DNA of 64,000 nucleotides from Mycoplasmataceae bacterium (GTDB lineage: Bacteria; Bacillota_I; Bacilli_A; Mycoplasmatales; Mycoplasmoidaceae), in contig JAISBY010000006.1 in assembly GCA_031265955.1 (NCBI GenBank), positions 1 through 64,000 of the forward strand, given 5' to 3'. This document shows, piece by piece, positions 51,618-63,793 of the stretch (positions are counted from its first letter, which is position 1; each line of letters begins with the position of its first letter). The translations under genes and the position numbers were made by a program. Under the pieces are notes generated by a model. The model was not told the origin of the DNA. It ran no database searches and saw only the letters and a list, made by a program, of their open reading frames with translations.

Positions 51618-53222
51618 ATGTACAGAAGAATTAAAAAATATTTTAAGCCCATATGTTTTATTTCTTTTGTACCATTTGCGACGCCATTAATTAATAGCGC
51701 AACTAACACCTCACTGAATATTGCTATCACTAGTAAGGTAGATATCAATACAATTTTTGGCGATACAGTTAATATGTCGTGTGTTCAAACACCAACTGCT
51801 GACGATATTTTAAGCTACTTAGGTAATATTGGTATTCAACAAGGTTATCCTAATGTGATGAATCAACTAATGATTAGTAATTGAACAGATAATAATGTGT
51901 CAATTATTGCAAATCCTTCATCCCGAGAATTCACAGGAAGCACAACATTAATCTACAATGTGATTGGAAAAACTGATTTAAGCACGTTAGTTACGCAAGA
52001 AAATATTAGTTGAACGATGCTTCCTGTAATTTCAAGTACTTTTTGAAGCGAAACAAATAGTCAACAGCAAATAGATATTTATAGGGCAATGTTAGCTGTG
52101 TTGCCTGATCTTGATGTGAATCAAGTTGACATTACAAATATTATTCAAGGTCAAACAATTGATGACGCAACCATTACATTAGAACCCACATCAGATTCAA
52201 GTTATTATTTTGGTAATAGTTTTACACGTGATTTTAGAATAGGAATAATCAATTGTCTTTCTCAAGATCAGTCTCAAAAAATTGTTGTTCCCGTTAATGG
52301 GAATTATCAGTTAGAGAGTTGAGGTGCTCAAGGTGGATGTAACGATTCTTCCACATCACGTACTCAAGGCGGGAATGGAGCCTATACCGTCGGGCAAATG
52401 AATTTTCTGAAAAGCCAATCCGTGTATGCATATGTAGGAGGGCGCAATAATCAAACTAGTTCACAAATCCCATCACGAGTTAACTGAACTGCATTAACTG
52501 GAGGGTGAAATGGTGGTGGGTCTGCTGGTAATAACACAAGTTCTACTACCGGCTTAGGATGACCAGGCGGTGGAGCGAGTGATTTTCGTTTGTTAGATGG
52601 CAATGATTGAGATGATAAGCTTTCACTTAATAGCAGAATTATGGTAGCAGCTGGTGGCGGCGGTGGCTCAAGTGATATTGTTGGAGGTGGAATAACTGGT
52701 GTAGATGGGATAAACAGTGATACTGGCACGAAAGCTACAGGTGCTACGCAAACAAATAGAGGGACTGGATTTATAGATGGAGGTTCATTATGAACTGGTC
52801 AAAATGGTTCGTTTGGAAATTCTGGAAGTAGCAAAACCACCGTAACTGGTGGATATGGCAATACTAAAGGATATGGTGGTGGTTCTGGTGGCGGCTATTA
52901 TGGTGGTGGAGCTGGTGGAACACGTTCTGGAGGAGGAAACTATTGCTCACCAGGAGGGAGCACATCTTTTATCTCGGGTTTAAGTAATTGCGTAGCGATT
53001 GCCAACCCGCTTTCTGATGTTGTTGATAATCGTACGCCGAAAACAACTGACAACACAACAGCTTTGACATTCAACAATATAATTGGAACCTCACAAGATT
53101 GAGTTTTTGCGAACGCAACAATGATTGATGGAGCAACTGAACAAATTCAGCCCAATGGTTCAACCACAGTTGGTCATAGTGGCAATGGATATGCACGAGT
53201 TACTTTCTTATCTGCTTCCTAA
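51618..53222 (+). CDS. Secreted protein with ALK/LTK-type glycine-rich domain
   Basis: 534 residues, six bases after the previous gene. Signal peptide without lipobox. After a module shared with the upstream protein, residues 225-534 follow the glycine-rich domain of PF12810: YQLESWGAQGG, GGNGAYTVGQMNFLKSQ, VYAYVGGR, GGWNGGGSAG, WPGGGASDFRL, SRIMVAAGGGGGS, GYGGGSGGGYYGGGAGG, PGGSTSFISG. In animals this domain lies in the ligand-binding part of ALK and LTK receptors. Extracellular binding role is plausible. Ends 15 bases inside the convergent DUF2779 gene. Confidence 0.85.
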
Positions 53223-55115
53223 AATACTTTGAATGTAATAATCAACTGCAATCATTGCTCTTACATCATTTTCACAGTAAGCTTTTAATTGATTAACAAT
53301 ATTTTTTCACTCATTGTCATCAATTAATCCAAAGAAACGACGACTAGTTTGGTTTAAAGCTTCACTACCTTGATGAATACCATTCAAAGAATGGTAATTA
53401 ATAGATTTGCTTTTTTCAAATAAATGCGGAGCTTCTCTCTCGATGATTGGTAATAGATTTTTAATGGAGTAATAACCCTTTAAATTTCTGATAGTAATTA
53501 AATCTTTTCGTGAATCAAAGAAATCAGCTAAATCAAAGATATTTTCATTAATAGTTTTTACTCGTTCATAATATTCTGGTTTATTTATCAATGCCGCCAT
53601 TTCTTTTAAACGCGAAACTTCAAAGCTCTTATTGTAAACAACATAACTTAAATCTTTACCGCTATAAATAGCGTCAACAATTTCTTCCATATTAGAAATA
53701 TTAATGTTTTTAGGATCATTGACAATATTGATGACTGGTTCGTTGTTTTTAATAATAGAAACTTGGGTAACAATTTGTTGATAGGGAACAGTATCATCTA
53801 TTACACAAGTAGCAGGGTTAATACTTTCAAAATCAAAATAAACTTTATTTGTTTTAAGTTTACCAAATAATTCTTTCGTCTCTTTAATACGATATGTACC
53901 ACTATTAAATGGAGCACATAGGGTGTTTTGAAAATCATTGAAGAATCGTGCATACAAAGGATTAATGCCTATCATATATGAGCGAAGTGAAGCGTCATTA
54001 TTAGCTTCCTGACTAAGATAAGCATTTACACCAGACTTGATTGGTAGAACGTGCCCTGATCATTGCAATGGCAAGAATTTATCATTATTAAAATAGTATT
54101 TCTTTATTAATGAAAGTAATGAATAATCATCAAATCAAGTTGTAAAGTGTTCAACATCAGGTAATAACGATGGTTCGTGCATGGGTGTTCACGCTTGCAG
54201 TTCATCTATGATTTTTTCAAAGTATTTCGTATCAAGTAATTTTGCGACATGAGTTTCATAAACACCCTTATTTCTGTTTTCTAGAGCAGAAACGTGTCCT
54301 TGCATTAAATTTTTAATTGTGACTTCGGAATCATTGTCTAAGCGAGCGAGACGGCGTGCTTCAATGGCTTCATCGCTGTATTTTAGTTGTTCAGGAAAAC
54401 GAGCGCTGTCCTTTTTTCCGAGCTCTTTGCCAGCTTTAACCAAAGGAATATGTTCGGTTAAATCAAAATTGACTTTACCTTTTTCGCCTTTAGCATATTT
54501 AATTACACATAGTAGGTAGTCGTCAATGAAATCATCACGCTCGCTTAGAACGTGACTAATAATATTATGTTGGTAAATCATATCAACTAAATGTTTGGAT
54601 TTTGGTTTAGATGTTGCCTTAACTTCAATTAATGTATATTTACCTTTTTCTTTAATGAATACATCTGGGCGAGTTATGGCCTTATCTTTAAAAATAAATA
54701 CTGGTTGAAATAAAATAAAGTTATCCTTTTCTAAATATTTCTTTGTTTCATTTGCCAAATATTTAAGATTATGGATGTCTTTATATAGTTCGTCAAAGTC
54801 GTACACATTAAGGCGAATGTATTTCATCTTGATATACTCACGCGATGTTTTGTCAATTAGTTTACCTTCATAGACTTTAGGGTCACGATCATCAATTTTT
54901 TCACCATTTAAAATTTTAAGTCGTAAAGCTTCTAGTGAATCATACTCATGCTTATCTGCATCATCATAATCATTGATATCAATATTATTAATCTGAGTTT
55001 TGCTTTTAATGTAGTCTTCCAAATCTTCTTCTTTGTAAAATCATTGATCTTGCGGGCGTGTGAAATAATTAATAAAATCAGATTTACGAATAAAGACAGG
55101 TTTTTTAAAATCCAT
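53208..55115 (-). CDS. DUF2779 protein with PD-(D/E)xK-like N-domain
   Basis: 635 residues. Residues 130-190 hold RPDVFIKEKGKYTLIEVKAT, a D...ExK nuclease-like pattern as in Cas4/RecB relatives. The C-terminal half carries VYFDFESI, an RNase-H/exonuclease-like acidic motif typical of DUF2779, and ends CENDVRAMI. A nucleic-acid-processing enzyme is likely; biological role unknown. ATG overlaps the AsnA-like stop in TAATG, so it closes a four-gene coupled operon. Many TGA-coded Trp. Confidence 0.82.
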
Positions 55116-56121
55116 TACATTACCTCAATGTGATTATCAATAAAGTATTTTTGTAAGTCTGATGAGTGTGGTGAAGCAACTACTTCACAGAGATGTAATT
55201 TATTAAGGTTAACCAACATTAGGTTTGAAAAAAAGATTTGAATTCCAATGGTGTAGGGAAATTTAATACTTTCATTCATGATAGTGTCTTTGTAGATATT
55301 TTCATCTAAGTCGCTTGGTGTGTCCATTATTAATTGTTGTTTTATGGTTTCGGTTGTTGGTCTGGTAGCAATTTTAATGATTGGTAAGACGGACTTAGTA
55401 TTAGCATCGTATGTGTATAAGAATGCAGTAGTATCGTAGTCATCAGCTGTAGGTAAGCCATCTTCTAATCGCCTTCCGTTCGCTAGTAACTTACATGCGC
55501 CAATCACAAGTGTTATGCCGTGTGTATTAATGTATTCGATTAAAGCAACTCGAAGTGGTAAGGTAGGGAATTGCTTTATGAGTTCCTCAATATGAATGAC
55601 ATTTAACTTTTGTTTGATAAAAGAAGGCTGTTTAATGTCTTTAAAAATAGTGGCTTTATTAATATCATTAATCATGAGAATAATGTTTTTTGCAAGCGTG
55701 ATAACTTGATCCTTTAATTGATTATTTTCTATTAAACGGTACTCAATAAAATAATTATTGGTGATCATTACTTCACCTTTACCTTCGTTTGCGTCTCTTT
55801 TGATAGAAGGCATATATGTGAACAATGAAATATCGTTGATTGTAAAAGTAGTCGAAACATATCGTAGATAATTGCTTGGGTTGTCAATGATTTCACTTAC
55901 TTCGCATGTGAATTTGTTATCAAACGTTATATTACGTACACCTTGTTTGTGAGCACTTCACGATGAATCGGTTGGTGTTAGTAACGGTGGGTCAACAAAA
56001 ATTGCACTTAAGTTTTTTCTAATTTCTTCGTTAAACAGTTTTATGTATTGTGATATGTATGTACGAGTTCGTACAAGTGAGTAAACAGGCTCGTAGTTAA
56101 TTGGGAAAAAATTGAACGCCA

Positions 56122-56122
<1 letters not shown>
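55115..56122 (-). CDS. AsnA-like (aspartate-ammonia ligase fold) protein, divergent
   Basis: 335 residues, near the 330 of AsnA. Segments align in order: VDPPLLTPTDSSW (AsnA V.APL.V....), FTYMPSIKRDANEG (YTDMNAIRRDE), RRLEDGLPTADDYD (HDGRAPDYDDW), and FPYTIGIQIFFSNLMLVNLNK with EVVASPH (LPLTIGGGIGQSRL...EVQ.S.WP). The GGGIGQSR ATP motif and several charges are lost, so asparagine synthesis is doubtful; a regulatory or altered ligase role is possible. Coupled on both sides by TAATG overlaps (lysS before, DUF2779 after). Confidence 0.6.
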
Positions 56123-57596
<1,474 letters not shown>

Positions 57597-57597
<1 letters not shown>

Positions 57598-58139
57598 TAT
57601 GAAAGCTCCTTAATAATTTTACCAATCGTAGTGATTTTTGCTCCATATGTTCGTTTCATGTAATTTAGAGTGTTTACATAGTCTTTTTTGTTAAAACTAG
57701 CAGTGGTTTCTTTAGGAACGACAATTTTATAATCTCATTGATAAGCATCAGCTATGGTGTGGAGTACACAAATATGAGTTTGTAAACCGACAATAATCAA
57801 TGTATCTATTTTAAGTTTACTTAATATTTGCTGTAATTTAGTTTGAAAGAAACCACTAAAATGATGCTTTTCAATAATGATGTCACTCTTAGTAGGTTTT
57901 AATTCGGGAATGATTTGTGCGCCTTCTGTTCCTTTAATAGCATGTTCGCCCCACAACTTTAGTTCCTTGTCTTTATTTTTTGAGTGAGCATCATTTGTAT
58001 AAATTATTGGAATATGTTTTTTACGAGCAATTAATAGCATTCTTTGAATAGGGCGTACAATAGCTTTAGCTTGCAAGCAAGCTAATTTTCCATTCACAAA
58101 ATCATTTAACATGTCTATTACAAGAATCGCAGGTTTCAT
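57597..58139 (-). CDS. Isochorismatase-family cysteine hydrolase (nicotinamidase-like)
   Basis: 180 residues from MKPAILVIDMLNDF, the family's usual start; an earlier Met exists. Catalytic triad candidates: Asp in IDMLNDF, Lys in IIEKHHFSGF, Cys in GLQTHICVLHTIADAY. The metal-site pattern NDAH...W..HAIKGTEGAQI is close to PncA-type amidases, so conversion of nicotinamide to nicotinate is one option. First gene of the four-gene operon; divergent from pheS. Confidence 0.85.
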
Positions 58140-58200
58140 ACTAAACTTGGATAATTTTAGCACATTAATTATGTATGCTTATAATTACACATTAATTAGT

Positions 58201-59223
58201 ATGAAACAAATTGATACAAAGAAAATTATTCAAGAGTTGAAAGACAAACTAAGTAAAAACTTAAATGAAACGCAAATTATTGAATTACGAAATGTTTATG
58301 TAAATAAATATGTTTCTCCCATTTATCAAGAATTGAAAACTGCTCCTAATGCTGAAAAAAAAGAAATCGGTAATTTCGTCAATATTTTTAAGAATGAAAT
58401 CAATGAATTAATTAATGATGTCCTAAAAAAACTTAAACAAGAAAAAGAAAATAGTCTTCATAAAGTTGACTACGATATTAATATTGACAATGTCAATCTA
58501 ACAAAAGGCGGATTGACACCATTAACATTAATTACCAATGAAATTTTAAGTTTTTTTAGAAAATTAGATTTTCAAGTAATTGACGGTAGCGAAGTTGTGC
58601 AAACCAAATACAATTTTGATAATTTAAATATTGATGTTAGTCATCCGGCACGCAGTTACCAAGATTCTTTCTTTATTAATTCTTCCACAATGCTGCGAAC
58701 GCATTGTACGGCAACAACTGCTGAAGCATTAGATAATAACAAATGTTCTGATATTCGTGTTGTTACTTACGGAAATGTCTACCGAAATGATGAAGATGAT
58801 GCCACTCATAGTCACCAATTCAACCAAGTGGACATACTTTGGGCTAAAGATGGATTAAATTTACAAAACCTAAAATGATTAATTAGTAGTTTTCTTAAGC
58901 ACTTATTTGGTGATAAGGTTCAAGCTAGGTTTCGTTTATCGTATTTTCCATTTACTGAACCATCTTTTGAAGTAGACATGACTTGTACTAATTGTCACGG
59001 CAAAGGTTGCCCAATGTGTAAACACACGGGTTGAATTGAAATTCTAGGAGCTGGAATGTTACATGAGAATGTAATGAAAGCAGCTAATGTTAACATTAAA
59101 ACTGTCTTGGCTGCTGGAATAGGAATTGATCGTTTGGCTATTTTAAAATATGGTTTTAGTGATATTCGTGATTTGTATAACAATGATTTTAGGGTGTTGA
59201 ACCAATTTAAGAAGGTATTTTAA
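58201..59223 (+). CDS. pheS: Phenylalanyl-tRNA synthetase alpha subunit
   Basis: 340 residues. N-terminal coiled coil for tRNA binding, class II motif 2 ([22 protein letters not shown]), motif 3 ([10 protein letters not shown]). Between them [17 protein letters not shown] is a four-Cys cluster that looks zinc-binding, a variant present in some Firmicutes and mollicutes. TATAAT about 15 bases upstream leaves almost no leader. Two bases before pheT. Confidence 0.96.
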
Positions 59224-59225
59224 CA

Positions 59226-61574
59226 ATGATTGTTAGTAAATATTTAATTGGTAAATTTCTTCCTAAAATTCATGAAGTTGATGATCAGCACTTTATTGAT
59301 GCCTGCAGTGCAATCGGTGTTGAAGTTGAATCCATTCACCATCACCCTAAAACAAATAATTTGGTAATTGGTCAAATTTTAAAAGTGTCACCACATCCTA
59401 ATGCCGACAAGCTTAATGTATGTGAAGTTAAAATTGACAACACTGACAAAGTCAACACAATTGTTTGTGGAGCTCCTAATGTTAAAGAAAAGAAGAAAGT
59501 CATTGTAGCTTTAAATGGAGCGAAATTGCATGATGGTCGTGTAATTGAATACAAGGAGCTTCGTGGTATTTTATCGCAAGGAATGATATGCTCTTATGGA
59601 GAATTGACACCGTATAGTAATTTTCAAACAGACGAAGATGCTAAAGGGATTGTTCTCCTAGATGATGCAATTGTTGGTGATAAGGAAATTGAAAAATATT
59701 TAAATTTAAATGACACTATCTATGATTTAAGTGTTCCATCCAATCGAAATGATTTAAATGGTGTATTACCATTATGTCAAGACTTGTCAGGCTTTTTTAA
59801 ATGAGATTACACTTTACCAACAATTAATGAATTTAAAGGAACTTTCAAAGATGAGTTCCAACTAAAATATGATCAGCAGATTTGCAACGGCATTGCAGTT
59901 ATCAAAATTAAGGACATTCCAAAAGGCGAATCATCGTGATTACTAAAAGGTTTATTAATGAACAATGGTGTCAAACCATTGAATAGTACATTAGATAAAC
60001 TTGCTTATGTAACACTATTAACTAACATTTCAACCGCAGTTTATGATGTCAATAAAATTGGCACTAACCTTAATGCAATTTTAGCAAATGAAAACGAAGA
60101 ATTTGTTGGTTTTGACAAACGAACTTATAGATTAAACACCAATGACATTGTGATAAAATCTGATAATAAAATTGTTGGCTTGGCTGGTATTTTAGGTTCA
60201 ATTGAACATGGCATGTCTAATACAACTAAAGATATTTGTATTGAAATAGCAAACTTTAATTATGTTAATATTCGCACCACTTCTATCAGATTGGACATTT
60301 TAACAGATGCCGCAAAACGTTTTTCAAAAGAAAATGCAATTTATTTAAATAACCTAACATTACAATTGATTAACGAACAATTTACCGGTTTTCAAGTTAG
60401 TTATCCAATTGTGAATTTCAAAACACAAGTGAAAAATAAGATAAACGTTGATTATGACTTCATTAACAAAATTATTGGTGTGAAATTGCAGCCAGATATT
60501 ATTCAACAGAATTTAAAATATTATGGTTTTCAATTTGAAAATAATACTTGTATTCTACCTTTAAACCGAATTGACATGACTTCAACCCAAGATATTGCTG
60601 AGGAAGTTGTAAAGTTTATAAATGTAAATGATTTACCAATTGTAGCAATCAACGGTGAAATCAATACAACTCAAGAAAATAAAGATTACGAATTATTATC
60701 GAAAGTTAAGCAATTGCTTAACAGTAATTATTTTAGCGAAGTAAAAACTTATAATTTGACAAGCGAAAACGATTTAAATAGTTTCAATGTTTTCAAGTAT
60801 GCAAAATATGTGAAAATTGAAAATGCTCATAACGTGGCGAGAACATATTTAAGAACTAATTTAATTCATGCTTTGCTTAAGGTTTATCAATATAACGACT
60901 CTTATAAAACCAAATTACAACCCATTTTTGAAATACAAAAAATTTATGCCAATAATGCGACACATTTAAATTTAACAATGATTAATAACAACACTATTCA
61001 TCTTGATCGTATTTCAGGTTCTAAAATTGTAATGAATATTAACGCCCTTAAAGGAATAGCGAACGATATTGCAAAATTATTGAATACTGAATTTGAATAT
61101 TTTGTGACGAGCGAGTCTAATGTGTTTTACAATAATGAATTATTGGCAATTCAATGTAATGGTCAATTAATTGGCTACATTGGTTCAATCAAAGCTTCCA
61201 AACTAAATGATTATGATTTGTTAAACGAGCAAATTTATTGTCTAACTATTAACTTAGAAACTTTATTGCAAATATACCATAAACCAATCATTCGTTTTAC
61301 ATCTGTTAACAATTTAATGCCAATCTATAAAGATATTTCATTCGCAATTCATCCTTTGGAGAAAATTACTAACTTACTAACAGAATTAAAAAACTTAGAT
61401 TTTGTAGAATCCTACGAATTTATTGACCGATATATCATAAATGATGAGTTAACTTCTTATACATTACGATTTAGATTTAACAATATTAAAGGTCTAAGTT
61501 CTAAAACAATTGATGGTTATTTGAATGAGATTGAAAAGAAAATTATTGAAAACCATGCGAACATTCGCAAATAA
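59226..61574 (+). CDS. pheT: Phenylalanyl-tRNA synthetase beta subunit
   Basis: 782 residues. N-terminal EMAP-like tRNA-binding domain (VIGQILKVSPHPNADKLNVC), B3/B4 editing region, B5 and the catalytic-like core, and a C-terminal anticodon-binding domain (VNNLMPIYKDISFAI). Partners with PheS as a heterotetramer that charges tRNA-Phe. Few TGA codons. Confidence 0.96.
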
Positions 61575-61601
61575 ATCAAATGTGTGTTAGAATTAGTGTT
61601 C

Positions 61602-61607
61602 TATAAT
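61602..61607 (+). promoter_or_regulatory. -10 box of the ferredoxin gene
   Basis: TATAAT 26 bases before the ATG; GGAG stands seven bases upstream of the start, so this gene has a normal leader. No clear -35. Confidence 0.6.
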
Positions 61608-61633
61608 TAAGAAAATCAAAAATGGAGTAAATT

Positions 61634-61807
61634 ATGTCAAAAGCAAGTGTAAATAAAGATGCATGTATTGGATGTGGAGTTTGCGAAGCAAGCTGCCCAA
61701 TGGGTGCGATTAAATTAGTGGACGGTAAAGCCGCTGTTGATGCTGATAAGTGTACTGGATGTGGTGCTTGCGTTGGCAGTTGCCCAGTTACCGCTATTAA
61801 AAATTAG
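61634..61807 (+). CDS. 2[4Fe-4S] ferredoxin, clostridial type
   Basis: 57 residues. Two CxxCxxCxxxCP motifs: CIGCGVCEASCP and CTGCGACVGSCP, separated by a DGKA hairpin, exactly the layout of clostridial ferredoxins. A low-potential electron carrier, usually between pyruvate:ferredoxin oxidoreductase and [FeFe] hydrogenase. Stop codons of this gene and the convergent ABC ATPase are one base apart. Its presence implies an iron-sulfur redox metabolism not usual in mycoplasmas. Confidence 0.97.
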   Translation: MSKASVNKDACIGCGVCEASCPMGAIKLVDGKAAVDADKCTGCGACVGSCPVTAIKN

Positions 61808-61808
61808 A

Positions 61809-62519
61809 CTATCATTTTTTAGTTAAATTAATTAATTGCTTCTTGAACGCTATGATTTGTTTATCATAAAGCGTTCTTTTTTTATGTTCCATTTTAATGT
61901 TAATTGTGTCCATCACTTGCATTGGTTTATGTGACATAACATAAATGTAATTAGCGACTGTTAATGATTCGTCCAAGTCATGACTTACAAAAACTACTGT
62001 CCGTTTATCTTTTTTTCATAGTCGAAGGAATAAATTAATAACGTTTCGTTTAATATTGATATCCAATCCAGTAAATGGTTCATCCATTAATAAAGTTTGT
62101 GATGGGTATAAAAATGCTCTTAATAGAGACAAACGTCGTTTCATGCTACCACTTAACTGATCTGGATATCAAGAACCAATGTTTTCTAATTCTACTTCTC
62201 TTAGTCCTTGTTGAATTAAAGACGTACGTTTGTTTTGATCTTGATAAACACCTTTAAGGATTAAATCTAAATTTTTAAAAACAGTAATTTCATTAATTAA
62301 TCTTTCTTCTTGAAATAGGTATGAAATTTTGTTAGATGTTTTATTAATGTAACCACTCTGTGGAGTGATGGTGCCACTAATTAAATTTAATAATGTAGAT
62401 TTACCAGCTGCACTCGGACCAATAATACAATTTATTTTATTGTCTTTAAATTGAATATTAAATTTATCTAAAATCTTATTAGTTCCGTAACTAAAGGTAA
62501 CGTTTTTAAAACTAAGCAT
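61809..62519 (-). CDS. ABC transporter ATPase, NitT/TauT type
   Basis: 236 residues. Walker A GPSAAGKST, Q-loop LFQEERL, signature LSGSMKRRLSLLRA, Walker B TLLMDEPFTGLD, H-loop VSHDLDES. Family pattern is that of nitrate/sulfonate/taurine or thiamine-precursor importers. ATG lies inside the permease end (8-base overlap), so translation is coupled. One TGA-coded Trp before the stop. Confidence 0.92.
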
Positions 62520-63369
62520 GGTATTTACCTCTTGTAAAAAAATTAATTAAAATCTTACGATCTTGATATTTAGAAGGCATGCTTAATCTACCAATTTCTT
62601 TAATTATTAGTTCCATTACTAAGCTTAATACAATGGCAATCATACCTCATCCCATCACAAGGTCGTATTGTTTATTTTTTAATGCATCACTTAAAATTAC
62701 ACCAATTGATGGATAGTCTGGGCTAATCGATGTTACTACAGTTTGCACAAACTGCGAAGCAATTGCAATTTTAAAAGTTAAACCAAATCCTGCAACTAAT
62801 GAAGAAAATAAATACGGAGTAGCAACCGGAACATAGATGTTTCAAAATTGATTTCATTTTGAAACATTGAAAACATTAGCCATTTCAATTTGCTTGTGAT
62901 CAATATTATCAATGGCATTATTAATTCCTTCATAAAGCATTGGAAAAATAACAAAGAAAGCTACTACGATTGGAACTAACGCTGGAACCGGCAATAAGAA
63001 TACAGCAATTAAAACTAATAATACCGCAGTCGGTAGCGCTCTTGCTAGAGTGACAAAAGGAATCATTATGTAATACACGATTTTAGAATACCGACTCAAA
63101 ATTGCAAAGCCTGTTGATAGTATAAACGCACCTAACAAGCAAGCTAATGATTGAGACCAAGCAATCGCCATCGCCTTTCAATTTTGATTACTACTTAGAA
63201 TTTTGCCGAACGCAACAAAACATTTGCCTACGTTAGGTAATACACCATTATTTTTATAAACAGTTGCCGATAAAATTGTTCAAATGATAAATACTAAAGC
63301 AAGCCCAACTATTCACGCTAAAGTTCCTCAAAGGATATGAGTTTTCGATAAATTATTTTTAGCTCGCAT
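62512..63369 (-). CDS. ABC transporter permease, NitT/TauT type
   Basis: 285 residues, six helices; the EAA-like coupling loop is EMANVFNVSKWNQFWNIYVP. Sequence RYSKIVYYIMIPFVTLARALP and LVAGFGLTFKIAIASQFV fit SsuC/TauC/ThiX-type permeases. Substrate not readable and no substrate-binding protein lies in the window, so it may be just outside or encoded elsewhere. Its ATG overlaps the regulator's stop. Confidence 0.88.
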
Positions 63370-63607
63370 ATAAAACCTTTGCTGAAATTCCTTTTAATGC
63401 TCCGAGTTTTCCGCTTAATGTTGCAATATCATCTTGTTTTGTTTCAATAGCAACACTAATAATGCATAAATCATGCTTTCGATGCGGAATACCCATTCGT
63501 CCAATAATGAATTGACGATACTCATGTAATAAATCATTAACATGTTTTACTTGTTCAGAGTCCTTAACAACTATTCCGATTAAAGCGATTCTTTCGTTTG
63601 TTTTCAT
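63359..63607 (-). CDS. TM1266-type iron-only hydrogenase system regulator
   Basis: 82 residues. The sequence RIALIGIVVKDSEQVKHVND, then LLHEYRQFIIGRMGIPHR and LSGKLGALKGISAKV follows the Thermotoga TM1266 family (ACT-like fold, IGRMGIP signature), found beside [FeFe]-hydrogenase maturation genes. Start chosen at MKTNER, behind AAGGAC; an upstream frame extends only through leader RNA. First gene of a three-gene coupled operon with an ABC importer. It probably senses a small ligand; target unknown. Confidence 0.9.
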   Translation of the reverse strand: MKTNERIALIGIVVKDSEQVKHVNDLLHEYRQFIIGRMGIPHRKHDLCIISVAIETKQDDIATLSGKLGALKGISAKVLYAS

Positions 63608-63629
63608 AACATTAGTCCTTAAATAAATT

Positions 63630-63665
63630 AAAAATTGTGTCATTACTGCAAAGTAAAGACACAAT
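63630..63665 (-). terminator. Leader terminator of the regulator-ABC operon
   Basis: On the minus strand ATTGTGTC t TTACT, four-base loop, AGTAA t GACACAAT, then TTTTT: 13 pairs with one 1x1 mismatch. It precedes the first gene by about 25 bases. Confidence 0.75.
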
Positions 63666-63722
63666 ATAAATGTTTTTGATGTCTCACTTTGTATGCAGAG
63701 CTTAATCTTTATACGCAGTAAC
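63630..63722 (-). promoter_or_regulatory. Riboswitch-like leader of the regulator-ABC operon
   Basis: The predicted transcript begins GTTACTGC (63722-63715), which is complementary to GCAGTAAT (63649-63642), the 3' inner strand of the terminator. Closing this outer stem would disrupt the terminator, the usual riboswitch platform. Between lie about 65 bases able to form small helices (for example GACA/TGTC). No known aptamer consensus (TPP, SAM, purine, preQ1, fluoride) was recognised. Confidence 0.5.
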
Positions 63723-63728
63723 GAACAC

Positions 63729-63734
63729 ATTATA
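63729..63734 (-). promoter_or_regulatory. -10 box of the regulator-ABC operon
   Basis: TATAAT on the minus strand, seven bases before the first base of the outer stem, giving a leader of about 115 bases, the longest in the window. Confidence 0.65.
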
Positions 63735-63793
63735 TAACTGTAAATAAATGCGAAAAAGTTATTCTTTTAAACAATTGGTTTTAGTAATATTAT

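Noticed and set aside
61809-63607. Complete ABC importer with substrate-binding protein
   Set aside because: Only ATPase and permease are present; no binding-protein gene is visible in the window.
63608-63722. TPP, SAM, purine, preQ1 or fluoride riboswitch
   Set aside because: Consensus core sequences such as CUGAGA with the GCGUAGGGA region for TPP were not found, so no ligand class is assigned.
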